The notes beneath the pieces were generated by a model that worked only from the letters and a program-made list of their open reading frames with translations, was not told where the DNA came from and did not search any database. The position numbers were made by a program, and so were the translations under genes. This document shows, piece by piece, positions 31,449 through 43,186 of a stretch of 64,000 bases of DNA; position 1 is the first letter of the stretch, and every line of letters starts with the position of its first letter. The DNA comes from Branchiostoma floridae (taxonomy: Eukaryota > Chordata > Leptocardii > Amphioxiformes > Branchiostomatidae): positions 11,700,933 through 11,764,932 of the forward strand of contig NC_049995.1 of assembly GCF_000003815.2 (NCBI RefSeq). The letters are read 5' to 3'.

Positions 31449-34400
31449 ATGGCTGCCGCAGACCAAGAAAGCCACGTCAGCGCAGTTCGTCCTCGTTCCT
31501 ACCAAGACGAGAGCTATCTGCAAGGGTTTCTTGGAACTGTGGGCGACTTACAGAAGGCTGGGGAACTGCAGGATGTCGTCCTTGAAGTCGAGGGCCGGCG
31601 GTTTCCCTGCCATCGGCTTGTTCTGTCCGCGGCCAGTCCCTACTTCAGGGCCATGTTTACAAGTGACATGGCGGAAAGCCGGCAGAATACGGTTGTTTTA
31701 CAGGTAAGGTCGTGCCGGTCGGCATGACGTGTGGTTAGAATAGAGCGATCTAGGGGGTATTCAAGGATTCTACGTGTCATAGAGAACATGTAGAAAAGCG
31801 AAACCCTTTGTTACCTAAACCAACAAACACTGTAAATGCAGAAATGTTCGCGGTCGATTAATGTTCGCGGTTTTCGCGGTGACCACTTCGCGGTGACCAC
31901 TTCACCGCGAACTTAAAACCAACGCGAATATTTTTCTATAGTGGTATTAGCATCTTATGACAAGAACAGTCAGCTACAGGAGAGTACTCCTCTCTCAACT
32001 GAAGATGGTATCCAGGTATCCAGGTGTGAATGAATGAATGGTTGGTTTATCAAAACGTGAAACTTTGCAGCCAAAAGCTGAATTACGTATACGGCACAAT
32101 ACAAGTATGGCAAAACAACATCTTACAACTTAATCATAAATTTTACAACATCGATATGAAAGTATACACTTTATGTAGTTAAAGGTTGAACATTATTACG
32201 TTACTAGTATATTGTTTTGTAGGGTTTGGATGAAGGCGTGTTTGGAGATATCCTGAGTTACATCTACTCGGGAACCCTCCATGTGTCCCTGGACAAAGTG
32301 CAGCCCCTGTACCAAGCAGCTGACCTCCTCCAACTGGACTATTTGAGAGACACCTGCAGCAGCTACATGGCCATGAACGTGGAGCGCTCCCACTATATGG
32401 ACTTGTACAAGTTTGCTGATGTCTTCTCTGTGAACGTTGTCCGTAAAGCTTGTCTGCAGTTGATCCGTAGAAACTTTGTTGAGGTGGGTCTAATGTGTTG
32501 GTAGTAGCTCACTCAATTCAATTCCCTGCCATACAAGGTTTGAATGAGTTTTAAACGTATTACAAATCTTTTGCATATTACACTTTTTATATTTCTGCTC
32601 GTTCAAGCATATTGTCAGACGTTATTTTAGAGGGAATCATCCACATTTTTTATTTTGTGAACATGTTGTCCACAGCATAATATAGAAGAGTAAAGCATGA
32701 TATAGAAGAGTAAAGCCCATGCCTTATTTGTAACTATTAGTATTAACCAATTTAAAGTTGTTCCCCATAGTACCACACATGTACATGTACCCTTGATTTC
32801 CAAAGGTTGCCTCCAGCGAGGAGTTCTACAGCCTGAGTATAAACCAGCTGACTGAGGTCATCAGCCATGATGAGCTGGATGTTAAAGAGGAGATAACAGT
32901 GTGGGAGGCTGTGGTGAGATGGGTGCAGTACAACAGGGAGGACAGGTGGACATCCTTCAATTATGAATATTGATGTATACCTTGTGTTTACATCATTAAC
33001 CCTATGTATGACTGCGACGTCTTACTTCTTTATTGACTGATTAAAGTGGCTTCTCTCAGTTTGTGTATGTGATTCAATATGCCTGACTTCTATGTAGTAA
33101 TGTAAAGAACGGTTAAATTGCCCCCATGCCCCCTACCCTTTACCCTACAGACTGCACCATCTACCCAGCATCTTCCCTCACATCCGCTTCAACCTGCTGA
33201 CCTCAGAGAACATAGCAGCCATCTTGGAACACCCTCTGGTTAAAGAGGTTCCGGGGAGTTCTGAGGTTATCAGGAATGTAATACAGAAATGGAAGCCCTA
33301 CCTGAAACCGAGGCTTGGGATGACAACAGAAATGGTTATGCTGTCCAATACTGAGTCAGTACATACTTCTTCTTCGTATAAATTTCTAGGTCTACAATCC
33401 TTGTGCAGGGTTATTCTTCATGTTGAGGTCCTGTTTTACGCATTTTCAGAGTCTTACTCTAGCCTCTAGTAGTGCTCTGTATCAACTCATACTGAATCCC
33501 ATTTCTCTGTGGCTACAAGATTAGATCGAAATATGATAGTAGTAGTTGTTGTGATTTCGGCCTTATTTCTGAGGAAAAGCTACGAGTTTCCATTCCAGTT
33601 TCATGAAAGAATAATTTGTGTTCTATCCTATTCAGTTCGAAAGAGCTCCTTTTCATGAACCCTCTGGAAGGAAGGTACATCAGCTGCAGTTACAAACCAG
33701 AGGACTTCCCTTGCATCACAGACGTGACAGTCACCAGAGATAACAACATCTACATCCTGACTCGTAAGGGAAAGAGTAACGACGAGTTGTCCGTACTGAA
33801 GTACAACTATGCGGGGAATGTGTGGGAACATGCTGGTATGTCCTCAGTATCTAAATCGCTGAGACTGGACAACGATTCCACATGGTATGATGAGCACCTT
33901 GTTGAAGTTGATGGGAGTTTGTACTATCTTGCTGCCGATGTAGAGGATGACAGTGGATTGGTGTGGATGAGAAAGTACAACTGGCACACAGACCAGTGGC
34001 AGGAGTGTGCACAGCTTCAACTTGACAATACGGAATACGACTACAGTGAAGCATTGGCCTGCAGTTCACACCTCTATTTCCTGACGAGCTTAGAGATGCA
34101 TTGCTATGACCCAAGCCAGGACTGTTGGTGCAAGCGGAGCCCAGCATCAGACCCCGATCTTGACATTTATTCAGCCGTTACCATGGGAACAGAGCTGTTC
34201 TGCGCCGATTTTGACTTCAAACAGATCATGGTGTATGACACAGAGTCAGACCGCTGGCAGAAGCTGCAAGGCTGGCCGAACAAAGGAAATCGTAAAATGA
34301 AAATGTGTATTTCTCCCTGTCTTTTCGTAATGGACAACCGACTCCACATATGGTTAAGCTGTGTCAATGACGAGGATGATAAGGAAGAACTTCTCGTATA

Positions 34401-34560
34401 TGTGTATGACAGGTCTGCTGATGTCTGGAGGGACTTGAATGCAACTCTGCCTAATAAGACATATTTCTCACCTGGCCCTATGTGCCCTGTGGCACGTATG
34501 TACCTACCATACCTTAAAGGGGCACAAAAACATATCACGTCTTACGCTTATAAACGTTAA
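31449..34560 (+). CDS. BTB-BACK-Kelch protein (KLHL-3 of 7)
   Basis: Exons 31449-31703, 32223-32483, 32806-32945, 33151-33354, 33636-34560; 594 residues. It is the closest paralogue of KLHL-1. The Kelch exons differ at only a few percent of positions, and the end of exon 4 plus intron 4 are almost identical. [66 protein letters not shown]. Kelch blade ends: [72 protein letters not shown]. Exon 3 uses an AAAG acceptor instead of ACAG, and its donor is GTGGAC, weaker than the GTGGGT of most copies. A likely poly(A) signal is at 35154. Role inferred as a Cullin-3 adaptor. Confidence 0.9.
31845..31914 (+). repeat. GTTCGCGG hairpin fragment in KLHL-3 intron 1
   Basis: GTTCGCGGT repeats, a duplicated cttcgcggtgaccact, and an inverse ttcaccgcgaac form a short imperfect hairpin. 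Related motifs (cgcgaacgtaaaatcacc) occur near 41790. It is probably the remnant of a MITE. Confidence 0.55.
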
Positions 34561-36411
34561 TGTACAGGATCAGAACACATACAGTTCAGAGCAGTGCAGT
34601 CTTTCTATGCTATTTATTCAGCTTTTAAAGAACGCCTCCACAAGGGGATAGGCATTTTACATAATGTTTTACTTAAGGAAAATTTTGACATAGAAATTAT
34701 TTTCCCTTTCTTGTAGATATAGGACATTTTAAAAATTTGGACTAATTTTCTGTATCGTTAATGTAATTTTGTATCATCTTTGAACATTGAATGTTAACTG
34801 ATAATCTGATAGATTCGCAGAGTAGCCCTTTGTCAGTTGCTATTCTGTTTGAAGGAGTATTGTACTTTGTAGTTCTTATATAAAACATAATTTGTGTCGT
34901 TTGAATTTTATACTAACTTGCATCTAATTTCGTACCTTTCCACTCGCTGTGTCCGTTTGACATGGAAAAAACAATCTTCTTTGTACTGCAAACATTTAAA
35001 CATTTATTCATGTATTCCCAACGTGGTTGATGTGTTACTGGTTACGTTTTAATGCAAAATGTTACAGCATTTTATTGCTTATGTAAGTTAAGCAAAAAGT
35101 CGCATGCTCACCACTTTAAGGTTCCTGTTTCCATGTGGGGAAACCAGTATTACAATAAATAAAATCATATTTTTTTAGTGATTGTGTTTCAGAAACTGAC
35201 GGACAAATAGATGTTATAAGTTTCCCATAAAACTGATGGTGCGCAAAAAACTAAGACTTGCCCATGTTCAACATGATTAGAAGTAAATGTCATGTCTATT
35301 CATTTATGTTAACAAAGATAATAATTGGTGAAACGGTAGTTTGACTGTGATCCACAAAAAGGCCCAATATCTGCGCATGCATCAGGATAAACCAATAGCC
35401 CATCAGGGGCAAGGTGGCCCATGTACAGCTACTTTATAACACTAAAGTCACATCACACGTGCCAACATGCCAAAAATCGTAAAAAACTATCATCTTACGT
35501 GATACAAAGTGCCAAATATCAGCTCAGATAAGAACAAGAAATAGCCATATGTCTTCAAGTGTACTAGTGTATTTGCCTAGGACAGTAAGGCATGGAAGTT
35601 ATTATCATCAGTAGGGTTGGGACCCGGTACCGGTACGAAAACGCATTTGTTTTTTTGATGGACCGGTCCAGAAAACCCGGACCTGAAAAAAAAAGTCGGT
35701 GAATCTGATGTTGGACCGATTAGCAGCTTGGCTATCTGCAGATGATGCCAGTATTACACGTGTTTTGAGGCATATTGGTCCAATAAAATAACAAGAGCGA
35801 AGTAGAGGAGATTTAACAGTCATTTTTATCACTTTTTATCACATATCCAGTACAGTCAAACTTGGTCTAACTTAACAGAGAAAGTTAGTGTTATTTGCGT
35901 GAAGGCAGACTACTCCACGAAACAGATCCCTTTGTAGCGAAATGGACCATGGTTTTGAGTATCGCCCATTGGTAGTAATTGGATCCAAGTTCAGGACCGG
36001 ACACCTGGACCTGATCCTCTAGACCTGAACCGTGCCTGAATTTTCTGTACCGGTACCCACCCTAGCCATCATGTCATGTAGAGGACGGTAGTTAGATGCG
36101 TGACGACGCAGCTGTCACCCTGTCGCGTTCATAGATAAAGCATTTATGGTTTTTTTGTGGCTCTTTTGTCCTTGTTCTTTTATGGTTACTGGGCAACACC
36201 TCTTAGTGTTGGGGCGATCCACCCGTTAACGAATGCAGGTATACATGTAACGTTAGTTTTACTGAATATTATGATTGTATACCATTAGCTAGCTCAACTA
36301 CCGTGGAATGTCAGATATATTATTTTTATTATCATTTTGTTATTCACAACTGACTTGCCATGCACCAAAAATCCTTCCATCTCGGTGGATGATGGTAGTA
36401 CTGCAGCTGAT
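34561..36411 (+). other. KLHL-3/KLHL-4 intergenic region
   Basis: No gene is present. AATAAA at 35154-35163 matches the KLHL-1 signal. The spacer is homologous to 24440-25769 but carries an extra segment of about 440 bases at about 35620-36062 and a ~50-base insertion near 36176-36230. Confidence 0.6.
35620..36062 (+). mobile_element. ACCGGT-rich inserted element
   Basis: The KLHL-1/KLHL-2 spacer lacks this segment. It begins agggttgggacccggtaccg and ends ttctgtaccggtacccaccc; the two ends share an inverted ggtaccggtac/gtaccggtacc core. Its interior (gaccggtccagaaaa, cggacctgaaaaaa) matches the element in KLHL-6 intron 2 at 49434-49985. It is non-autonomous. Confidence 0.6.
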
Positions 36412-36473
36412 ACATTATGTGGGTAATCAGTACAGGCCTACCCTTTGACCTGTATCATACCATCATCATCAAC
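36412..36473 (+). promoter_or_regulatory. KLHL-4 proximal promoter block
   Basis: ACATTATGTGGGTAATCAG at 36412-36430 is identical to the KLHL-2, -5 and -7 boxes. TACCCTTTGACCT at 36439-36451 is DR1-like with one good half-site. Confidence 0.6.
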
Positions 36474-39400
36474 ATGGCTGCCGCAGACCAAGAAAGCCAC
36501 GTCAGCGCAGTTCGTCCTCGTTCCTACCAAGACGAGAGCTATCTGCACGGGTTTCTTGGAACTGTGGGCGACTTACAGAAGGATGGGGTATTGCAGGATG
36601 TCGTTCTTGAAGTCGAGGGCCGGCGGTTTCCCTGCCATCGGCTTGTTCTGTCCGCGGCCAGCCCCTACTTCAGGGCCATGTTTACAAGTGACATGGCGGA
36701 AAGTCGACAGAAGTCGGTTGTTTTACAGGTAGGGTTGGCGCGACGTGTGGTTAGAATAGAGTGAAACAGGTAACTTTTGGAAATACATCTAGAACAGGTC
36801 AATGTTTGAAAAAACAATTTTTTTTATAATAGACTGTATTTGATGTGTCCCACTCTATGCCCCCTCCCCAGTTACTGACCTACTATATGGTATGTAGGGG
36901 TTAAAGGTCAACTTCGCGGGCCACATATTGTTATTATGAACATGTATATTTTAAACTAAAAAGTTAGTTTTGCTTACAATTATCAGGAACATGTAGCTAT
37001 ATGTGCAAGTGGCAGAGATTTTGTGGATAAAATTGAATGGGATGAAGATTTTACCCTCAATTAAAGACATTTGACATGTTTCCCTGCTGTACATGATGTT
37101 ACCCTGATCATGATACCATATCTATAATAATCTCCACGCAGACTGTACGGTACCATTGGGTACTACATGCATCAAAAGCTGGCAAAGAAGTGTTGCATGC
37201 TTGGACTGTGCACTTGCTACTATTATGATATTATGATACTATCTTATGCAATCATAGAATCTGCTTGGGCATTATCTATACCCTGATGATATCTATACCA
37301 TGATAATAGTATATTTTCCTTCTCTGATCTACGTATTTCTGTTACATTGTCTTGCAGGGTTTGGATGCGTGCATGTTTGGGGAGATACTGAGTTACATCT
37401 ACTCGGGAACCCTCCATGTGTCCATGGACAAAGTGCAGCCCCTGTACCAGGCAGCCGACCTCCTCCAACTGGACTATGTGAGAGACACCTGCTGCAGCTA
37501 CATAGCAATGAACGTGGAGAGCTCCACCTGTGTGAACCTGTTCAAGTTTGCTGATGTTTACTCTGTGGACATTGTCCGGAAAGCTTGTCTGCAGGCTATT
37601 GCCAGACACTTCATTGAGGTTAGTGTTCATATTGGCAACGGACGCTTAACTGTTAACGTAATAGTGATTGGAATAGCATAATATCATGACATCACAGATT
37701 GGATGTTCTTAGGCCTGCATGAGAGACACTGTCTATCTTCTGTTGTGTGCTTGTATGTAATACCCTCAGGTGATTTAAGGCCTATGACACGCGTGTAGCT
37801 ATGTTAAAACGCTTCAATCCTCATAACTTTTTGTCGCGTAGTCGTATCAAGATGAAACTTCAAACACTGCTTAAACTATTTGAAATGTACTAGACACTGG
37901 TGGATCTTTATGTGGATCGATGGAATTTGGGGTTAGTAATACACATTTTGGTTAAAAAAGCATCGTTCACTTTGCATGTCCAAGCCTTGGCGAGGACAGC
38001 ACGTTTAGCCTTTATATTCATCAAAATAAGAGATTCCCTCCTATAGATTAATTTTATCCGCGGCTAAAGCAAAAAGCTTGTTTTTTTCCTAAATTTTTGA
38101 CAAAAATGAGCTGCAGTGAAAATACTTAAAATCAAAAAAAAAAGCCGCGGACAGTTTCAACAAACAAGTGCTTATACTTCAAAATACACTAACTTTTTCA
38201 GCAATACTGCTGTTTTGACCGAGGCTGAAGCCAATAAATGTGACTATGCAAGATGCTTCAGGCCGTCGTCAATCAAAGCTGTCGTTTTCCCGCCATTTTA
38301 CATCCCCGCGGGTTCGAACGTTCGAACACGGTTCGGGCGGTACCAATGTGCAGCTCCTGCGGGGGCCTCATATTCTTAATGGCATTGAATTATGTCAATA
38401 TATGATAAACACTTCATCAATACTTATACGGTTAGCACTTAGATGTCATTTCAAAATTAGTGTGCCCCATGCATAGTGAGTTCCTGTTTTGTAATGTAAC
38501 GTTACATTATGAAATTGGACCGTTCTGAAAACTTGGCGGTCCCGCGGGTCACCTGAGGTTACGGAGTGGTTCGAAATTCATGTTCGGTTCCATCACCCTG
38601 GTAACCTTGCGAGGCCACGCCCTTTTCCCCTCCCCGGCGAACTCCATCGAATCACAGGCCTTAAGTTACCCGAGCCGGGGTGCCAGAGTGGGGCAGTGTA
38701 CTAGTATTCAAAGATGGGATGGATGAAGTAGGTACATATACAGTGATCATGTCTTTTAAGGGTAGTTTAAATTGTCAAAGTCGGCAGAGAAGATACCACA
38801 ATAGGTCCTGTGTACCAGAAACGAGATGACTTGTTTTGTTTAGACAGCACACTGTGATATCTGGTCTTCTTGCTGTATCCCGACTGGAAGTTGGCAAGCC
38901 AATGGGTAAGTCCTAATCTGAACCCCATCTTATTACACCAATGGGCTGGCTATGCAGGTATGGATATACATGTACCCATATGTCCAAAGAAGAGTAAGCC
39001 ACAAACCTTATCTCGTCTGCACATTCTTATCTTCTTGTATGCGAGAACAGCATTAAGACACACATTTCTTCAGTATCTTGTTACATGGTATATACTCTTT
39101 ACCACCAAAGTTTTCCTGCAGCGAGGAGTTCTGCAGCCTGAGTGTGAATCAGCTACTTGAGATCATCAGCCATGATGAGCTTGGCATTACAGAGGAGACA
39201 GCAGTGTGGGAGGCTGTGGTGAGATGGGTAGAGCACAGCAGGGAGGACAGGTGTGTGTCAGTGATCTATAGACAATTTGTCTAATCTGTCAATAAGTTGA
39301 TGGGTACAAAAACCTGACTTTGATGCAGACATTATTATATTGGCCTTTACATTCTGCCAGATTGGGTTCAGTATTCAACTTCCATTGATTTACCACTAGT

Positions 39401-41181
39401 TTTCTGTTATGTCAAAGAAGAATAAAATTAAAACAAAATAGACTCAAATCACTTTCCCTACCATGTTCCCTACAGACTTCAACGCCTACCCAGCATCCTC
39501 CCTCACATCCACTTCAACCTGCTGACCTCAGCCGACAAGAATTCTATCTTAGAACACCCCTTGGTCAGGGCGGTTCCTGGGAGTTCTAAGGCCATCAGGA
39601 GTCTGGCCAAGAAGACTTCCAACCTGAAGAAGAGATCTGGAATGGAGACAGTGGAAATGGCTCTGCTTTTCTCTGAAAGGTGTGAAACTAAGCACATGCA
39701 TATGTCGTTCTCCCATATCAATAAATGTCTGGAAAAGGTATATTTTCTTTGATGGCAAGTGCAATTTTAGCCCCCCCCCCCCCGGTTACCGAGAGAGATA
39801 TTGCTCCTTTTAATTGATGAAAGGCAATGCATGCATTTTTCTCTGTCTTGTAAATTGCTGCATATGAAGTTAATGGCAGTCTTTATCTTGTCCATCTTAC
39901 TTTCTGTAAACTTTCTGCATACCCAAATTGCATTGCATGAGGATTGCATATCACACCATATTTGTACTGAATGGAATAAGTTGTATATCTGGACAGATTT
40001 TTTTTTGGTTCACTTATTTACTAACGGCACAATAGAGGTGGTGTTTAGGTATTTTTAATTTTCACCTGAGTGGAGTGAGGAAATTATAATGTAAAGTGCT
40101 TTTCCCAAGGGAATAGAATAACAACCTTTCATGGATCGAACTCAAAGCCCCCAGGTTCCGAGTCAACAACCACAAGGCCGCCAAGGCACATTATGTTACT
40201 GCTTTGCATGCAACTTAACATGTGTTTAATACTTCCATGTCCATGTGTTATGCCCTCCACAGCAGAGACGAGATGCTGTGGATTGACCCGGAGAAAGGGA
40301 AGTACATCAGATGTCACAACGACATACATCCAATTACAGGAGCAGTAACCAGTGATAATGACATCTACATTCTGGGACTTGAGACTTACGATTTACGCAA
40401 AAAGTATGCCCTGTTCAAGTACAACCATGCGGAGAACAAGTGGGAACGAAAGTCTTCACTACGATGGTATGACCCGGACACTGATGACGACCTATTCGAG
40501 TTCCTTATTGATGTCGATGGACAACTTTTTTACCTCATTGTGACATTCTCAATGATAGAGTTGAAGAAGTACAACCAGCACACAAACACGTGGCACAACT
40601 GTTCCACACCTCAGCATGATGAATGGTTTGAGTGGTGTGTGGCAGTGTCCTGCAATCGGCGCATCTATCTCTTCACACACGCTGTCTTCACACAGACAGA
40701 AGTACTGAGTTACAACCCAAGGGCAGACCAGTGGTGCAGGAAACCCAAGTCAGACCATATTCTTGATTTCCAGAACGCTGTTGCCATGGGAACAAAGATC
40801 TTCTGTACAGATTCAGACTTCGAACAGACAATAGTGTACGACACCAAGACAAACAAATGGTTCAGGCTTCCAGGATGGCTGAAGTCGCCGCTGAGCACAA
40901 ATAAGGAAATCGAACACATCACTCTCTTTGCACTCCAAAACAAGCTGCATGCAGTTGTAGATCATTCTATAAACTCAAGTTCAGATGGGTTGATAAGAGT
41001 CCAGCAGGTGTTCCTGTATGACAGGTATGAAGGTATTTGGAAAGAGTTGTCTGTCCTGCCCGAAGGACCTTGGGCAGTATATCATCCGATGGTCCCAGTG
41101 GCTCATATGTGCCTACCGTATCTGAATGCCCGAAGTCATGCCACACACACACAGGTTACAGCAATCACAGAGGGCACATGA
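36474..41181 (+). CDS. BTB-BACK-Kelch protein (KLHL-4 of 7)
   Basis: Exons 36474-36728, 37358-37618, 39111-39250, 39476-39679, 40263-41181; 592 residues. Exon 3 starts FSCSEEFCSL instead of the usual VASSEEF; its acceptor is ccaaag and the length (140) is conserved. [19 protein letters not shown], then LQRLPSILPHIHFNLL. The Kelch half is the most divergent of the array (DEMLWIDPEKGKYIRC; FKYNHAENKWERKSS; KYNQHTNTWHNCS; YNPRADQWCRKP; YDTKTNKWFRLPGW; YDRYEGIWKELSVLP), and the C-terminus differs from the LKGAQKHITSY tail of its neighbours. Intron 2 holds a TTAA-flanked element and intron 4 a SINE. AATAAA at 41635 is a possible poly(A) signal. A Cullin-3 adaptor role is inferred. Confidence 0.88.
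36898..36910 (+). promoter_or_regulatory. DR1-like site in KLHL-4 intron 1
   Basis: GGGTTA-A-AGGTCA sits in the conserved intron-1 block (cccctccccagttactgacc then taggggttaaaggtcaac). Confidence 0.5.
37779..38660 (+). mobile_element. TTAA-flanked non-autonomous element in KLHL-4 intron 2
   Basis: TTAA at 37775-37778 and 38661-38664 flank inverted ends GGCCTATGA...TCACAGGCC (one mismatch). The length is about 882 bp. The interior has a GC-rich half with ccgcgggttcgaacgttcga at about 38307. No transposase is seen. The terminal repeat is short, so the boundaries rest mainly on TTAA plus the ends. Confidence 0.6.
40050..40195 (-). mobile_element. tRNA-derived SINE fragment
   Basis: On the minus strand a tRNA-like head (ccttggcggccttgtggttg, then a B-box-like gagttcgatcc) is followed by a body, tattcccttgggaaaagcac to cctcactccactcaggtgaa. 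A tRNA-like head joined to an unrelated body is the usual SINE build. It lies in KLHL-4 intron 4. Confidence 0.6.
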
Positions 41182-42091
41182 AGTGCATAGTGTCACCACT
41201 ACAGCTCGTTGAAGATTTGGTGAATACTGCCAGAATGAAGTCCAAAGTTTTTTTAAGTTTGTGTATTTTTACAACGTTTGATAGAGTTTTTTTTCTTAAT
41301 TACATTATAAGGTAAACGTTTTCCTACATCTTGTTCAAACCAATTAGATTAAGTTTAGTGTTGGATGATGCTGAGGACACAGTGAAGGATGTAGTTTTTC
41401 CAGTTCACTCACATGTATTTTCCTCTATTATTTTTTAAAACATGTACCAGTAAATATTCATGATATACTTCAATGGTCTATCTTCCTTCCTTTTGAGCTA
41501 CCGCGCTAGTGAATGTCTACTGTGCCATATGTTGAAATTATGAGATTATAAAGTTTTTAGGGAACGCAGACGATCTGGTGACTTCTTGACAATATTTTTT
41601 ATTTACTAAGCCCTACGTCTATTTTTTTACAATCAATAAACGATTAAGACACAAATTTTAAAGTAGTCTTTATTAATACGAGTTGCAAAGGCCCTATTGA
41701 AGGATTATCCTCATAAAGTAAACGGAAAATGTTCGAGGTGCTTTTATGTTTGCTGTTTTTGTAGCAAAAACAGATCACTTCTTCATCGCGAACGTAAAAT
41801 CACCACGAACATTTCGCTTCGTTCACTCGGTGGTTTTATTCGGTGGGTATAGCAAAGAATTTTGACAAGACATAGCAATGACGTTTTGACACCATGTACA
41901 CATCGGGGCGGGTCATTAGCCCTTAATTGTATCACACTAAAATAGATACCCTTGGAGACGCTCATTAACCAGTGGGATGGATACCAAGTGTGACAAGTGT
42001 GAAGGCTCTATCTTATCGGTATCTCCAATATCAAACCTACACTCAAGTTAACTTACGAAACACAGAACTTAGTTGTACAGGTATCGTTTAT
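41182..42091 (+). other. 3' flank of KLHL-4 with foldback-related repeat
   Basis: No gene is present. AATAAA lies at 41635. Bases 41815-41935 (gcttcgttcactcggtggtt, then ccatgtacacatcggggcgggtcatta) match one arm of the foldback at 58513-58690. Only a half-element is present here. Confidence 0.55.
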
Positions 42092-43064
42092 CCCTCAAAC
42101 ACCCGAGTGGGGTCCATTTGGGCCACAGGCGTACATTTTGAAGTGCCATTTGAACATTTTTGATCTGAAGAAAAAATCCTTCCGTGACTTTGTCAGTCAA
42201 TATGTCTTATACCTTCTTCCAAGTTTTCGCAAAGATTGGTACAATAATGTGGAAATTATAAAAAAAGTTTGTGTTCAGTCCCTCTGGGGTCCAAACAGAC
42301 CCCAGCAAAAATATGCAGTTTTTAAAACAATCTTTGGAAACTAACTCCTGAACCACTTATAGTATGACTACCAAACTTTCAGACAATAATAAGAATGTAA
42401 ACCTAAATCATCACAAAAATTTCTGTGTCATCAACATGTAATTTGACGACATTATAACGTCATTTACCTAATCAGGGTGGCCATCTTGGATTTTGAACAA
42501 TGACGTCGTGAAATTAGCATAAATTTTAAGTCATGAAAATTACATTGAATTTCATAGAATTTAATTGTTGTCAGAAAACAGGTGTAGTTTACCAAGAAAA
42601 CCTTTTTCGAATTGAAATTGTCAAATTTTGGCAAAAATATGCCTGTTAGAATATGGTTGCCATGGCAACCCCCAAAAATGATAAACTTACTTTATTGACC
42701 AAAAACTTTTGCGAACAATATTTTGTGATAAATTACCGTTAAAATAAGTTTCGTAGCTTTAGCTCTAGCCGGTCATGAGTTATGCGACATAAATGTTGCT
42801 GAAGGCCTCAAAATTCCCCTATCTGGTCGAAATAGGTTTAGTGCAAAACGTGGTCCTTCTGAACTTTTGCATAAATTATGATGATGAGTTGGAATTAGCA
42901 ACACCTTAACATCTCAAAATCTTCCTCTTACATTGACGAAGCAATGTATATACAATGATCGCCGATACGAAATGGTACTGAGATTTTATGAACAAAACAT
43001 TTTGGGGTCCGTTTGGACCCCACTCGGTCATTTTAGTCGCAAAAAAAGGTCGGGTGCTTGAGGG
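42092..43064 (-). mobile_element. Internally deleted PiggyBac derivative (MITE)
   Basis: The ends CCCTCAAACACCCGAGTGG (left) and tcgggtgcttgaggg (right) match the two ends of the intact PiggyBac element at 5556-9313 in inverted orientation. About 250 bases of the left side align with the intact element's right arm (ccttccgtgactttgt and GGGGTCC palindromes), but the transposase is gone. It is flanked on both sides by TTAT instead of TTAA. It is presumably mobilised in trans by the intact element's transposase. Confidence 0.85.
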
Positions 43065-43118
43065 TTATGTACAGTTATAATAAGCATCTCTCGAGATGAA
43101 GGCAAAACTGTTACTGCT

Positions 43119-43186
43119 ACATTATGTGGGTAATCAGTATATCACTAGCCACCTTTAAACCCAGGGGTCATGCCATCATTATCAAC
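43119..43186 (+). promoter_or_regulatory. KLHL-5 proximal promoter block
   Basis: ACATTATGTGGGTAATCAG at 43119-43137 is conserved exactly. The DR1-like site is decayed (CCACCTTTAAACC), the only copy without a recognisable TGACCT or TTTGAC core. The box starts only 55 bases after the end of an inserted transposon. Confidence 0.55.

Noticed and set aside
31399-31707. Second conserved open frame across KLHL exon 1 (also at 36445-36732 and 43170-43445)
   Set aside because: It stays open only because the BTB exon is nearly identical between copies. It lacks its own start context and ends at the exon border.
37300-37554. Alternative frame across KLHL exon 2 ([19 protein letters not shown]), repeated in several copies
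   Set aside because: It is a shifted reading of the conserved BTB exon, not an independent gene.
40134-40195. Possible tRNA gene
   Set aside because: Only an imperfect head with a B-box-like motif; no complete cloverleaf, and the body that follows is SINE-like.
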